NCBI GenBank assembly: GCA_035939575.1
Contig: DASZFS010000392.1
Span: 1 to 38,663 of the forward strand
Direction: 5' to 3'
Length of the DNA stretch: 38,663 nt
DNA from: DATKHR01 sp035939575
Lineage (GTDB): Bacteria > Acidobacteriota > Vicinamibacteria > Vicinamibacterales > CAVVIG01
The notes under the pieces were generated by a model, which saw only the letters and a program-made list of their open reading frames with translations, made no database searches and was not told the DNA's origin. The position numbers were made by a program, and so were the translations under genes. Of the stretch, positions 1 through 8,005 are shown piece by piece. Each line of letters begins with the position of its first letter. The first letter of the stretch is position 1.

Positions 1-776
1 TCGAAGGCGGCGAGATGCGCCGTCCAGACCGAGCGCGCGCCAGCTCCGGATAGCCGCGACAGATCCCGCGGCGTGACGTAGACGATGAGCGTGGGCCTCA
101 ACCAGACAGCCTCGATGCCTGTGAAGGCACGTGTCCACGTGCTGGTCGTCGGATCGAGCAGAAAGTAATCCAGTTGGGGAGTCGTGCTGCTGCCGTTCTC
201 ACCATAAATGCCGACGAGCAGCGTGCGTCCGTCCGGTGACCAGAGCGATTCCATCGACCAGGGAGGATATGGCTCGCCGGTCGAATACCGTTGGCCAAAA
301 GGGACGCGTGCAACGTCCCGGAGCGTGCGGGCGTCGACCACCAGTATGTCGGTCCCCTTGACGGCGCACGCAACCCGCGTGTGGTCCGGCGACACTCGCG
401 CGGTGCCCGCATCGCATTCCGGCGGGACGGACGAAGGGGTGGGCTCTCGCGCGAGCTTGGTCCCGATCGCGCCTGCGTCGAGCGGCTCTTCGGTACCGGT
501 CATGCGATCGAGCCGCCATCGTGTGGTCGACAGTCCGTTCTCGGTGCTCTCGAACAGGATGTGCTGTGCATCGGCGTCGCAGATTGGGGAATGATGATCC
601 CGCCCAGCATGCGAGATCTGTGTCAGCGCGCCGGTGTCAGACGACCAGATCCAGATCTGCTGGTAGCTGCGTCCGTGTGCGGCGTACGTGCGATGGCTGA
701 AGACGACCTGTTGAGCGTCGAGGCTCGCCGCGAGCGAAACGCAGATCGCGGCGGTGAGGATCAATCCTAGGCGCAC
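1..776 (-). CDS. Secreted TolB/PD40-type beta-propeller protein, C-terminus beyond the window
   Basis: An uninterrupted minus-strand frame runs from GTG at 776 to the left edge without a stop (about 258 residues). The first ~22 residues form a signal peptide: VRLG, then a hydrophobic LILTAAICVSLAA, then SLDAQ as the probable cleavage region. The mature part has PD40/WD40-like blades, for example SPICDADAQHILFES near residue 60 and SLWSPDGRTLLVGI near 185, the pattern of periplasmic TolB-like propellers. Such proteins are scaffolds or the N-terminal part of exported peptidases; the missing C-terminus would decide. No clear Shine-Dalgarno precedes the GTG, so the start is uncertain. Frame and export are well supported; the specific function is not known. 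Confidence 0.72.
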   Translation of the reverse strand, partial: MRLGLILTAAICVSLAASLDAQQVVFSHRTYAAHGRSYQQIWIWSSDTGALTQISHAGRDHHSPICDADAQHILFESTENGLSTTRWRLDRMTGTEEPLDAGAIGTKLAREPTPSSVPPECDAGTARVSPDHTRVACAVKGTDILVVDARTLRDVARVPFGQRYSTGEPYPPWSMESLWSPDGRTLLVGIYGENGSSTTPQLDYFLLDPTTSTWTRAFTGIEAVWLRPTLIVYVTPRDLSRLSGAGARSVWTAHLAAF

Positions 777-938
777 ACACCAGGAGTGTACACGGAACGT
801 CCAGGATTGGCCGACCGCAACGCCAGCGCGCTACGGGATTGACCAGGTCCCGGTACCCCGGGGCTTTCCCTGAAACCGGGTGTCGTACTAGGTCCCTTGC
901 GTCTGCGTCCGAGACTGGCCTGGGCTTCCAGTCCCGAT

Positions 939-967
939 TTGGCGTGCGGCCGCAATGGTGGGATAAT
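939..967 (+). promoter_or_regulatory. Sigma70-type promoter of vapBC
   Basis: TTGGCG (939-944) and GATAAT (962-967) are separated by 17 bp. The expected start of transcription, about 7 nt after the -10, falls on the ATG at 974. There is no Shine-Dalgarno before that ATG, so the transcript is probably leaderless. Confidence 0.55.
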
Positions 968-975
968 CCCACCAT
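955..975. promoter_or_regulatory. Perfect palindrome, likely VapB/VapBC autoregulatory operator
   Basis: Arms ATGGTGGGAT (955-964) and ATCCCACCAT (966-975) are exact reverse complements around one central A. The palindrome covers the -10 element and runs into the vapB start codon. Type II antitoxins with AbrB-type folds bind such dyads to repress their own operon, so this is the expected operator. Binding itself is inferred. Confidence 0.6.
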
Positions 976-1201
976 GGTCGTTACACTTGATGCCAAACGC
1001 CGTCTGACCGTGCCCGCTGCGCTCGCACCGGCCAAGCCAGGCGACTACTTTGACGCCCGCTTCGATCCCGAGGAGGACGCGATCGTTTTCCGTCGGCTTG
1101 GTGGCCAGGAGAGTTGGCTGACGGTCATGCAGGAGTGCCCGGTTAGTCCTGACGATGTGCCTCCGCGTCGGCGCACTCCAGCGAAGCGCCGGAAGTTGTG
1201 A
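974..1201 (+). CDS. vapB: VapB-type antitoxin, AbrB/SpoVT fold
   Basis: 75 residues. The N-terminus (MVVTLDAKRRLTVPAAL) is the swapped-hairpin AbrB DNA-binding signature, and residues 25-42 (FDARFDPEEDAIVFRRL) complete the fold. The Pro/Arg-rich C-terminus (PPRRRTPAKRRK) is short and probably disordered, as expected for the part that wraps the toxin. Its stop overlaps the toxin start (GTGA, 1198-1201), so the pair is translationally coupled. The ATG at 974 was chosen because the AbrB homology begins there and a promoter with a palindromic operator ends exactly at it. Known role of the family: neutralises the PIN toxin and represses the operon. Confidence 0.85.
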   Translation: MVVTLDAKRRLTVPAALAPAKPGDYFDARFDPEEDAIVFRRLGGQESWLTVMQECPVSPDDVPPRRRTPAKRRKL

Positions 1202-1617
1202 ACTGGCTGCTCGATACGGACGTCATCTGCCAGCCGGCGAAGAAACATGGCGACGCGAAGGTCGTCGCCTGGCTGGAGGCGGAGCGGGACCGCTGCTACA
1301 CGAGCGCGGTGGTCATCGCACAATTGGCGTACTGGGTCCGCACCAAGGAAGGTCGACAGCGACAGGCGCTGCAGGCGTGGCTCACCCGTCTCATCGAAGC
1401 GCTGCATGGCCGGATCCATGGGTTCAACGTTTCAGTGGCCCACGTTTGGCCAGAACAAGAGCGCTTTCTCGACAAGGCCGGCCAACGCATGCCGGTCGAG
1501 GACAGTTACATCGCAGCGACGGCGCGCCGTCACGGACTCACGATCGCCACTGGGAATGACCGAGACTTCAAACGGTCCGGGCTCAAAATCTTCAATCCGT
1601 TCAAGGAACTGCCGTAG
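1198..1617 (+). CDS. vapC: VapC-type PIN-domain ribonuclease toxin
   Basis: 139 residues, the usual PIN toxin length, starting at a GTG that overlaps the vapB stop. It has the N-terminal strand with the first metal-binding acid (WLLDTD, D6), the third acid in VEDSYIAATA (D102), and the C-terminal TGNDRDF block (D121/D123) followed by IFNPF. The family is a Mg-dependent endoribonuclease that cleaves tRNA or rRNA when free of VapB. Odd point: the helix-2 position that normally carries a conserved Glu (SxxTxxEL) reads VVIAQLAYW, with Gln at residue 42. Activity could be reduced, or another acid could substitute. Identity as a PIN toxin is clear from motifs and context. Confidence 0.87.
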   Translation: MNWLLDTDVICQPAKKHGDAKVVAWLEAERDRCYTSAVVIAQLAYWVRTKEGRQRQALQAWLTRLIEALHGRIHGFNVSVAHVWPEQERFLDKAGQRMPVEDSYIAATARRHGLTIATGNDRDFKRSGLKIFNPFKELP

Positions 1618-1652
1618 TGGGTTCTGGATGAGCCGGCTGCGGTCGTCCTTGG

Positions 1653-1681
1653 TTGTTCGAACTCACCTCCAAGCATAGAAT
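1653..1681 (+). promoter_or_regulatory. Candidate promoter of the first TonB-dependent receptor
   Basis: TTGTTC (1653-1658) and TAGAAT (1676-1681) are spaced by 17 bp. They place the transcription start near 1688, about 35 nt before the preferred ATG at 1723. Confidence 0.4.
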
Positions 1682-1722
1682 CCCTTCGCCGGGGCATGAC
1701 GATGTTCCGTCGAGGGGGCCAC

Positions 1723-4518
1723 ATGACAGATGCTGGTGGCGGCCGGACACAATTCCTGATTCTGGTTTCATTGGCGGTGTGCGTTGCCGTCGCAAGCCCG
1801 CCGGCCTCGGCACAAACGGGAAGCGCCATCGCGGGCACAGTCCGCGACGCCTCCGGGGGCGTGCTCCCCGGAGTGACCGTTGAAGCGGCAAGTGCCGCGC
1901 TGATCGAAGGATCGCGCGGCGCTGTCACCGACAACGCCGGCAGCTATCGGATCGAGAATCTTCGACCCGGCGACTACGACGTGACCTTCACGCTCACCGG
2001 ATTCCGCACCGTGAAGCGGGAGGGCATCACGCTGCCTGCCTCGTTCACGGCGACGGTGAACACGGATATGGCCGTCGGTCAGCTCGAGGAAGCCATCACG
2101 GTCACCGGTGAGTCGCCGCTTGTCGACGTCCGCGGCTCCGTCTCGCAGTCGGTGATGAACCGCACAACGCTCGATACCATTCCCACGGGCAAGGATCCGT
2201 TCGCGGTCGGTCAGTTGATTGCGGGTGTGACGACGAACACGCCGGATGTCGGTGGGACGCAGGTGATGCAACAGCCGACGCTGCAGGTACACGGGTCGTC
2301 GAACAACGACAACGTCTTCATGGTGGATGGCGTCCAGATTCAGCACATCGGCTTCGGCGGCAATCAGACCGGTTTCTATTTCAACGACGGCCTGATGGAC
2401 GAGATCAGTTACCAGACGAGCTCGCTGCCGGCCGAGGCGCCGGTGGGCGGCGTGCAGATCAACATGATCCCGCGCGACGGCGGCAACGTTTTTCACGGCG
2501 GCGTGTTCGCGACCGGCGGCAACGGCAGCATGCAGTCCAACAACCTGACGCCGGACCTTCAGGCGCTCGGCTTCAAGGCGCAGAACAAGGTGAAGAGCGT
2601 CTACGACATCAACGCCACGTTTGGCGGTCCGATTCAACAGGATCGTCTCTGGTTCTTCGGCACCGTGCGGCGATGGAGCGCGAACAACTATCTCGGCAAC
2701 ACGTTCGCCTCGGACGGCAGCCAGGCGGTGGACGATCAGCGCCTCACGGACTCGACGATCCGCCTGACGCTGCAGGCGTCGAAGAAGAACAAGTTCTCGT
2801 TTCATTACGACCGCAGCGTCAAGTGGCGCGGCCATCGGCCGAACAACTGGCTGTCGGCGACTCTGAACGATCCGATCTCCGATGTCGTCCAGACCACGCA
2901 GCTCAATTACATCGGCGAGGTCAAGTGGTCGTCGCCGATCAGCAACCGGCTGCTCGTGGAAGCGGCGGTGTTCACGATGCCGGTCAACTACACGCTCGGC
3001 TTCGAGCCCGGTGTCGTGCCCGGAACGTACGCGACCTACGACCAGATCCAGTCGTCGATCAGCGGTGTGTCGCCCCGCATGGACACCGACAGCGCGCGCA
3101 TGTTCACCTACTCCGGCAACATGTCCTACGTCACCGGCTCGCACGCCCTCAAGGTCGGCGCGCAGGTTCGCACCGGCTGGTCGCAGGAGCTGTTCACGAT
3201 CAACGGCGACATCCTGCAGATCACGAACAACGGCGTCCCGAACTCGGTGCGGCTGGTCAATACCCCGAGCGGTCACAAGGAGTCGGGCGTGAACAGCGGT
3301 GTGTACATACAGGACTCGTGGCACATGGGCCGCGTCACGTTGAACCCCGGTGTGCGCTACGAGCGCTTCGTCATGTCGATTCCGGCGCAGAGCGCGCCCG
3401 CCGGCACGTGGGTGCCCGCCCGTGATTTCCCGGCGCAGGACGGCATCGTCAACTGGAACACCGTGTCGCCGCGCCTCGGTGCATCGTGGGATGTGTTCGG
3501 AGACGGCCGGACAGCCATCAAGGGCGGCGTGAGCCGGTACGATCGCCTCGAGGGCATCACGATCATCCAGCCGCTCAACCTGCGGAACATCTCATACGAA
3601 ACGTGTCCATGGAACGACGCCAACCACGACCTCACGGTACAGACCAGCGAAATCGTCATGGCGAGCTGCAGCGGCTCCCTTCAGCCTGCGCTTGGCAACG
3701 TCGATCCGAACCTGAAGCGGCCGCATCAGTGGGAATACACGGCGATGGTGCAGCGCCAGGTTGGGCCGAGCACGTCGCTGAGTGTCGGCTACTACGGCCG
3801 CCGGTTCAGCGATCTTTACACGACAGTGAACGCGGCGGTGCCGCCGTCGGCGTATACACCCGTCACGATCACCAATCCGCTGGATGGCTCGCCGCTCACG
3901 GTGTACAACCAGAGCGCGGCGACGCGCGGTCAGGTTCGCAACGTGGTGACGACGCTGCCGAATTTGCTGCAGACGTACAACGGCGTCGAAGTGCAGGTGA
4001 ACACGCGGCTCCAAAACGCGACCGTGTTCGGCGGCGTCACCATCGGCCGGGACCACGGGGATCTGGACAGCGGTGATCTGAACAACCCGAACGTTCTAAT
4101 CAACAACAACGGCGCGATCGGCTACGACTCGACGTATCAAGTCCGCGGCGGCTTCAGCTACCGGTTGCCGGCCGACGTGATGTTCGCTGGATCGATCCGC
4201 GAGGCGACGGGGCTCCCGCAGTCGCGCACCTACGTCATCACGACATCGATCGTGCCCGGGTTGACGCAGGTGACGCAGAACGTCAAGGCGGCGGCCGCCG
4301 GTGAGTTCCGCTACCCGTGGCAGAACCTCGTCGACCTGCGCTTGACGAAGTCAATCAAGACCGGCGCGACGAGGTTCGAGCCAACTGTGGACCTCTTCAA
4401 CATTTTCAACAACAACGCCATCACCAGTGCCAATACCACGATCGGTTCATCGCTGGGACGCCCGTCAGCCATCGTGATGGGCCGCCTGCTCAGAGTGGGC
4501 GGACGCATCACGTTCTAG
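1723..4518 (+). CDS. TonB-dependent receptor with N-terminal carboxypeptidase-regulatory-like domain
   Basis: 931 residues from ATG 1723. This start is preferred to the in-frame ATG at 1696 because GAGGGGG lies 6 nt upstream. A signal peptide (residues ~8-32, ending PASAQ) is followed by a carboxypeptidase-regulatory-like beta-sandwich (GSAIAGTVRDASGGVLPGV through ENLRPGDYDVTFTLTGF, ~33-115). Next come a TonB plug (ITVTGESPLVDV onward, with VDGVQI) and a long outer-membrane barrel ending in the aromatic terminus GGRITF. Oar-like receptors of this layout are typical of Acidobacteriota and import large or chelated substrates powered by TonB-ExbBD. The substrate cannot be read from sequence. The exported amidohydrolase downstream may act on the same substrate, but the repeat element between them argues against a simple operon. 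Confidence 0.9.
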   Translation: MTDAGGGRTQFLILVSLAVCVAVASPPASAQTGSAIAGTVRDASGGVLPGVTVEAASAALIEGSRGAVTDNAGSYRIENLRPGDYDVTFTLTGFRTVKREGITLPASFTATVNTDMAVGQLEEAITVTGESPLVDVRGSVSQSVMNRTTLDTIPTGKDPFAVGQLIAGVTTNTPDVGGTQVMQQPTLQVHGSSNNDNVFMVDGVQIQHIGFGGNQTGFYFNDGLMDEISYQTSSLPAEAPVGGVQINMIPRDGGNVFHGGVFATGGNGSMQSNNLTPDLQALGFKAQNKVKSVYDINATFGGPIQQDRLWFFGTVRRWSANNYLGNTFASDGSQAVDDQRLTDSTIRLTLQASKKNKFSFHYDRSVKWRGHRPNNWLSATLNDPISDVVQTTQLNYIGEVKWSSPISNRLLVEAAVFTMPVNYTLGFEPGVVPGTYATYDQIQSSISGVSPRMDTDSARMFTYSGNMSYVTGSHALKVGAQVRTGWSQELFTINGDILQITNNGVPNSVRLVNTPSGHKESGVNSGVYIQDSWHMGRVTLNPGVRYERFVMSIPAQSAPAGTWVPARDFPAQDGIVNWNTVSPRLGASWDVFGDGRTAIKGGVSRYDRLEGITIIQPLNLRNISYETCPWNDANHDLTVQTSEIVMASCSGSLQPALGNVDPNLKRPHQWEYTAMVQRQVGPSTSLSVGYYGRRFSDLYTTVNAAVPPSAYTPVTITNPLDGSPLTVYNQSAATRGQVRNVVTTLPNLLQTYNGVEVQVNTRLQNATVFGGVTIGRDHGDLDSGDLNNPNVLINNNGAIGYDSTYQVRGGFSYRLPADVMFAGSIREATGLPQSRTYVITTSIVPGLTQVTQNVKAAAAGEFRYPWQNLVDLRLTKSIKTGATRFEPTVDLFNIFNNNAITSANTTIGSSLGRPSAIVMGRLLRVGGRITF

Positions 4519-4535
4519 AAGCTATGACTCAGAAC

Positions 4536-4685
4536 GGGCCTGAAGACTCATGGCCGCGTGCAGGGGCTGAAGACTCATGGTCGCGTGCAGTTGCCTCGCC
4601 CCAAGATCAAGGTTCTCAACGGTTGGACAGGGTCTTCAGAAACCGAGGGCGTAGGCAACTGCACGCGGCCACGAGTCTTCAGCCC
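4536..4685. repeat. Intergenic inverted- and direct-repeat element
   Basis: Two 33-nt arms, 4564-4596 and 4653-4685, are reverse complements at 31 of 33 positions and enclose a 56-nt loop. A partial direct copy of the left arm lies immediately upstream (4536-4563), sharing TGAAGACTCATGG and CGCGTGCAG. Degenerate copies of the CTTCAGCC core continue to about 4738. It lies between the receptor stop and the amidohydrolase start. It could be a REP/MITE-like element or a large transcript hairpin; no coding potential or transposase is visible. Confidence 0.75.
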
Positions 4686-4772
4686 GCTTCAGGAGTCTTC
4701 GACCTGTTCTTCAGCCGGCCTCAGAGCCTTCAGCCCGTTTATGAGATGGGTTGTATCTCGAAAGGATCCGTC

Positions 4773-6077
4773 ATGCCCACACTAGGGCGACTTTCGCTCT
4801 CAACATTACTCCGCTCATCATTACTCCGCTCATCACTACTCCTCGGTCCGCTCGTACTCACCTCTGCCGCCCAGCAAACGCGACAGATTGTGCTGAAAGC
4901 ACCCACCATCATCGACGGCAGCGGAAAGGTGCTGCGGAACACGACGATTGTGATCGAAGGGTCCAAGATCGCGCGCATTGGCGGGCCGGTGCCGACCGAC
5001 GCGATTATGTATGATCTCACGGGGCTGACCATCTCGCCCGGCTGGATCGATACGCACTCGCACATCGGATACCATTTCGGCGCAAACGGCCGCTACGGCG
5101 CGCGCGGGGAGCCGCCCGCGCAGTCGATGCTGTACGGCGTGGACAACAGCGTCCATACACTCGATGCCGGCTTCACCACGATCCAGAGCCCAGGCGCGCT
5201 GGCGGACAAGGATCTGCGCGACGCCATTGCGCGCGGCATCATCCCCGGGCCGCGGCTGTTGACCTCGCTGCAGCCGCTCATGGAGAACAGCGGCACGCCG
5301 GACAAACTGCGGGAGCTGGTGCGCGAGCGCAAGACGCAGGGTGCTGATTTCATCAAGCTCTTCGCGTCGAAGAGCATTCGCGAAGGCGGCGAGCAAACCA
5401 TGAGCGACGCGCAGCTGCAAGCGGCGTGCGGCGAAGCCAATACGCTCGGTTTGCGCACGATGGTACACGCGCACTCAGCAGAATCGGCCAAAGCAGCGAC
5501 GCTGGCGGGGTGCACGAGCATCGAGCACGGCGCGTACGTGACCGACGAGGTGTTCAGCCTGATGGAGCAACGCGGTACGTACTACGACCCCAACATCGGC
5601 GTGGTGCTGCAGAACTACCTCGAAAACAAGGACAAATATTTCGGTGTTGGCAATTACAACGAGGAAGGGTTCGCCTTCATGGAGAAGGGACTCAAGATCA
5701 CCCTCGACACCTTCAAGAAGGCGCTGAAGCACAAGAACCTGAAGATCGTATTCGGCACCGATGCCACCGCCGGCGCGCATGGACACAACGAAGAGGAGTT
5801 CATCGTCAGAGTCCGCGATGGCGGACAGGATCCGATGGCGGCGATCGAGGGCGCGACGTCCATCGCTGCGAAGGCGCTGAGGATGCAGGACACGATCGGG
5901 TCCATTGCACCGGGCCTCTCGGCCGACATCATCGCGATGGAGGGAAACCCGCTGGACGACATCACGGCGGTGCGCCGTGTGCTCTTCGTCATGAAGGGCG
6001 GGAAGGTGTTCGAGAACCTGGCCCACGGGGCCAAGAGCGGTGATCACAAAAAAATGTTCAGCGACGAACAACAATGA
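4773..6077 (+). CDS. Exported metal-dependent amidohydrolase (imidazolonepropionase/prolidase-like)
   Basis: 434 residues from ATG 4773, with AAAGGA 6 nt upstream. The signal peptide contains a 15-bp tandem duplication giving LLRSS twice, then LLLGPLVLTSAAQQ. Metal-site residues of the amidohydrolase superfamily are all present: DTHSH (H95, H97), the Lys of FIKLFASK (K195, usually carboxylated), VHAHS (H232/H234), IEHGAYV (H252) and GTDATAG (D330). The C-terminus (PGLSADIIAMEGNPLDDI, then VRRVLFVMKGGKV) is the composite beta-sandwich typical of the imidazolonepropionase-like/Xaa-Pro dipeptidase branch. It likely hydrolyses a cyclic amide or dipeptide in the periplasm; the substrate is unknown. 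Confidence 0.9.
   Translation: MPTLGRLSLSTLLRSSLLRSSLLLGPLVLTSAAQQTRQIVLKAPTIIDGSGKVLRNTTIVIEGSKIARIGGPVPTDAIMYDLTGLTISPGWIDTHSHIGYHFGANGRYGARGEPPAQSMLYGVDNSVHTLDAGFTTIQSPGALADKDLRDAIARGIIPGPRLLTSLQPLMENSGTPDKLRELVRERKTQGADFIKLFASKSIREGGEQTMSDAQLQAACGEANTLGLRTMVHAHSAESAKAATLAGCTSIEHGAYVTDEVFSLMEQRGTYYDPNIGVVLQNYLENKDKYFGVGNYNEEGFAFMEKGLKITLDTFKKALKHKNLKIVFGTDATAGAHGHNEEEFIVRVRDGGQDPMAAIEGATSIAAKALRMQDTIGSIAPGLSADIIAMEGNPLDDITAVRRVLFVMKGGKVFENLAHGAKSGDHKKMFSDEQQ
4805..4834 (+). repeat. 15-bp tandem duplication inside a signal peptide
   Basis: ATTACTCCGCTCATC occurs at 4805-4819 and again at 4820-4834, followed by a partial third unit (ACTACTCC). It is in frame and encodes repeated LLRSS in the signal peptide of the amidohydrolase. 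Confidence 0.8.
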
Positions 6078-6132
6078 AGCCGGACGGTGCGCCTGCTGAC
6101 ACCTCCATCTGCGCCGCGAGAATGATCCTCAG

Positions 6133-6549
6133 ATGAAGCTAGCAGGTGACGACAAAGCGGCTGTGGTGCAGGTGCTCACCGACTACTATAAGGCTTTCAG
6201 CACGCTCGACGCGCAAGCGGTCGGGCCCTACTTCCATGAGCCATCGCAGTTGGTCAGCCCAGCGGGAGTCGTGCCGACACCGACGCGCGACGCTGTAGCC
6301 GCTGTGTTTCAACCGGTCATGGAAGCTCTGCGGGCGCGAGGCTTCGCTAAAAGCGAGCTGACCAACCTCCACCTCAAACGGCTGAGCGCAACCACCGTGA
6401 TCGCCGGGGGCGTCGCCGTACGCCGCAAGACCGACGGACAGGAACTGGAGCGGGCGGGCGTCGTCTACTTGTTGCAAAAGACACACGCCGGCTGGCAAAT
6501 CGCGACGGTCGTGATCCACGACGCGGATGACGCGCTACGTCCCGAGTAG
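6133..6549 (+). CDS. NTF2-like/SnoaL-like protein (DUF4440 type)
   Basis: 138 residues. An N-terminal helix (AAVVQVLTDYYKAFSTLDAQAVGPYF) followed by strands ending in GWQIATVVIHDAD is the cone-shaped NTF2-like fold. These small cytosolic proteins are isomerases, hydratases or binding domains; no catalytic residue assignment is possible here. There is no signal peptide. It follows the amidohydrolase by 55 bp on the same strand and may be co-transcribed. A 92-bp dispersed repeat begins at its stop codon. The upstream Shine-Dalgarno is weak, but the ATG at 6133 starts the fold appropriately. Confidence 0.75.
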   Translation: MKLAGDDKAAVVQVLTDYYKAFSTLDAQAVGPYFHEPSQLVSPAGVVPTPTRDAVAAVFQPVMEALRARGFAKSELTNLHLKRLSATTVIAGGVAVRRKTDGQELERAGVVYLLQKTHAGWQIATVVIHDADDALRPE

Positions 6550-6637
6550 GTTATGCGGAGGCGCGCAAGCGCCAAGGCAATGTGCAACTCTCGTTGATTG
6601 TTTCACCTGACCGTGGACCTTTGGCCTTCCGCTCCAG
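6546..6637. repeat. Dispersed repeat, copy A
   Basis: This stretch matches 20204-20295 at 75 of 92 positions without gaps. It contains a hairpin, GGCGC-GCAA-GCGCC, with a GNRA-type loop. Read on the reverse strand it is open and ends at a stop in the same place as copy B. It begins at the stop codon of the NTF2-like gene and ends 55 bp before the hydrolase. Confidence 0.75.
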
Positions 6638-6692
6638 ACATACCCAATCCCGAAGCAGTCGACAACGTCGTCCAGAATCGAGGACCACAACG

Positions 6693-7523
6693 ATGGGCAT
6701 GATTACCGTCGGGAAAGAGAATTCCACAGCAATCGACCTTTACTACGAAGATCACGGCGCAGGCAGCCCTGTGATGCTCATTCACGGGTGGCCCCTCAGC
6801 GGAGCCGCCTGGGAGAAACAGACTGTTGCGCTGCTCAAGGCCGGCCACCGTGTGATCGCGTATGACCGTCGCGGCTTCGGCAGGTCGAGCAAACCCGCGG
6901 TCGGATACAACTACGACACGTTCGCAGCCGACCTCGACATGGTGTTGAAGACCCTGGACCTGCGAGACGTGGCACTCGTCGGCTTCTCCATGGGGACTGG
7001 TGAAGTGACGCGATACATTGGCAAGTACGGCACTGACCGGGTGCGCAAGGCGGTGCTGATCGGCACGCTTGGGCCCTATCTGGTCAAGGCTCCCGACAAC
7101 GTCGAGGGCGTCGACCCGAGCGTGTTCGAAGGCCTCAAGAACGCCATCCGCGCGGACCGCCCGGCGACTCTTCTCGACTTCTTGAAGAACTTCTACAACT
7201 ACGACGTGAACGGCGGAACGCTCGTGAGCGAACGCGTGCTGGAGGACAACTGGAACGTCGCCGCCGGTGCCTCCGCGATTGGAACGCTGCAGTGCGTCGA
7301 TGCCTGGGTGGAGGATTTCCGGCAAGACATGGCGAAGAACACAGTCCCCACGCTGATCATCCACGGCGATGCCGATCGCATTCTGCCTCCGGACGCGACG
7401 TCGCGGAGGCAGGCCAAGATGATCAAGCACGTCAAGTTCGCCGAAATCGCCGGCGGTCCACACGGTCTGTGCTGGACGCACGCCGAGCGTGTGAACGCCG
7501 AATTGGTGCCCTTTGTGGCGTGA
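6693..7523 (+). CDS. Alpha/beta hydrolase, non-haem chloroperoxidase/arylesterase family
   Basis: 276 residues from ATG 6693, with GAGGA 8 nt upstream; this is the standard length of the family. The oxyanion region is HGWPLSG (31-37), followed by the DRRGFGRSS block. The nucleophile is S99 in GFSMGTGE, the acid D228 in HGDADRILP and the base H257 in GGPHGLCWTH. The spacing matches cofactor-free chloroperoxidases (Ser98/Asp228/His257 in the type enzymes). Such enzymes are cytosolic serine esterases with perhydrolase side activity. It precedes two DUF3237 genes on the same strand by only 3 bp, which suggests one operon acting on small organic acids or esters. The physiological substrate is unknown. 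Confidence 0.92.
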   Translation: MGMITVGKENSTAIDLYYEDHGAGSPVMLIHGWPLSGAAWEKQTVALLKAGHRVIAYDRRGFGRSSKPAVGYNYDTFAADLDMVLKTLDLRDVALVGFSMGTGEVTRYIGKYGTDRVRKAVLIGTLGPYLVKAPDNVEGVDPSVFEGLKNAIRADRPATLLDFLKNFYNYDVNGGTLVSERVLEDNWNVAAGASAIGTLQCVDAWVEDFRQDMAKNTVPTLIIHGDADRILPPDATSRRQAKMIKHVKFAEIAGGPHGLCWTHAERVNAELVPFVA

Positions 7524-7526
7524 GTG

Positions 7527-7979
7527 ATGAACACGCGTTTGCTCATGACCCTGCGCGTGACGGTCGCGGCGCCGCAGAGCGTCGGCGCGGTGCCCCATGG
7601 AACTCGCCGGACAGTCCCCATCGCTGGGGGCGACTTTGAGGGCCCGCGACTGCGCGGATCTGTGTTACCCGGTGGAAGCGCCGACTGGCTCCTTCTTCGA
7701 TCGGATGGAGTTCTCGAGCTGGACCTTCGCGCCACGCTGCGGACCGACGACGGCGGCCTCATTGCCATGAGGTCGTTCGGCTTGCGTCACGGTCCGCCGG
7801 ATGTGATAGAGGCCCTGGCACGTGGCGAGGCGGTCGATCCGGCAGCCTACTATTTTCGGACGACGCCGCGGTTTGAAACCGCACACCCGGCGTACGCATT
7901 CTTGAACCATCTCATAACGGTGGCGAGCGGCGACCGCCGCGCTGAAGGTCCGATCTACACCATTCATGAACTACTCTAA
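7527..7979 (+). CDS. DUF3237 domain protein, first tandem copy
   Basis: 150 residues from ATG 7527 (a GTG at 7524 is also possible), starting 3 bp after the hydrolase stop. Family blocks are present: HGTRRTVPIAGGDFEGPRLRG, DGVLELDLRATLRTDDG, YYFRTTPRFETAHPAYAFLN and a C-terminal YTIHEL. DUF3237 is a small beta-barrel fold whose function is not established; genes often sit beside esterases and oxidoreductases. Compared with its neighbour it has an extra ~20-residue segment (PPDVIEALARGEAVDPAA) before the YYFRT block. No signal peptide, so cytosolic. Confidence 0.85.
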   Translation: MNTRLLMTLRVTVAAPQSVGAVPHGTRRTVPIAGGDFEGPRLRGSVLPGGSADWLLLRSDGVLELDLRATLRTDDGGLIAMRSFGLRHGPPDVIEALARGEAVDPAAYYFRTTPRFETAHPAYAFLNHLITVASGDRRAEGPIYTIHELL

Positions 7980-8005
7980 ACCTGCTTCCGAAAGCTGAGG
8001 GCTCT

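Noticed and set aside
1768..3324. 518-codon minus-strand ORF
   Set aside because: Antisense shadow of the first TonB-dependent receptor; His/Arg/Val-rich, without domains.
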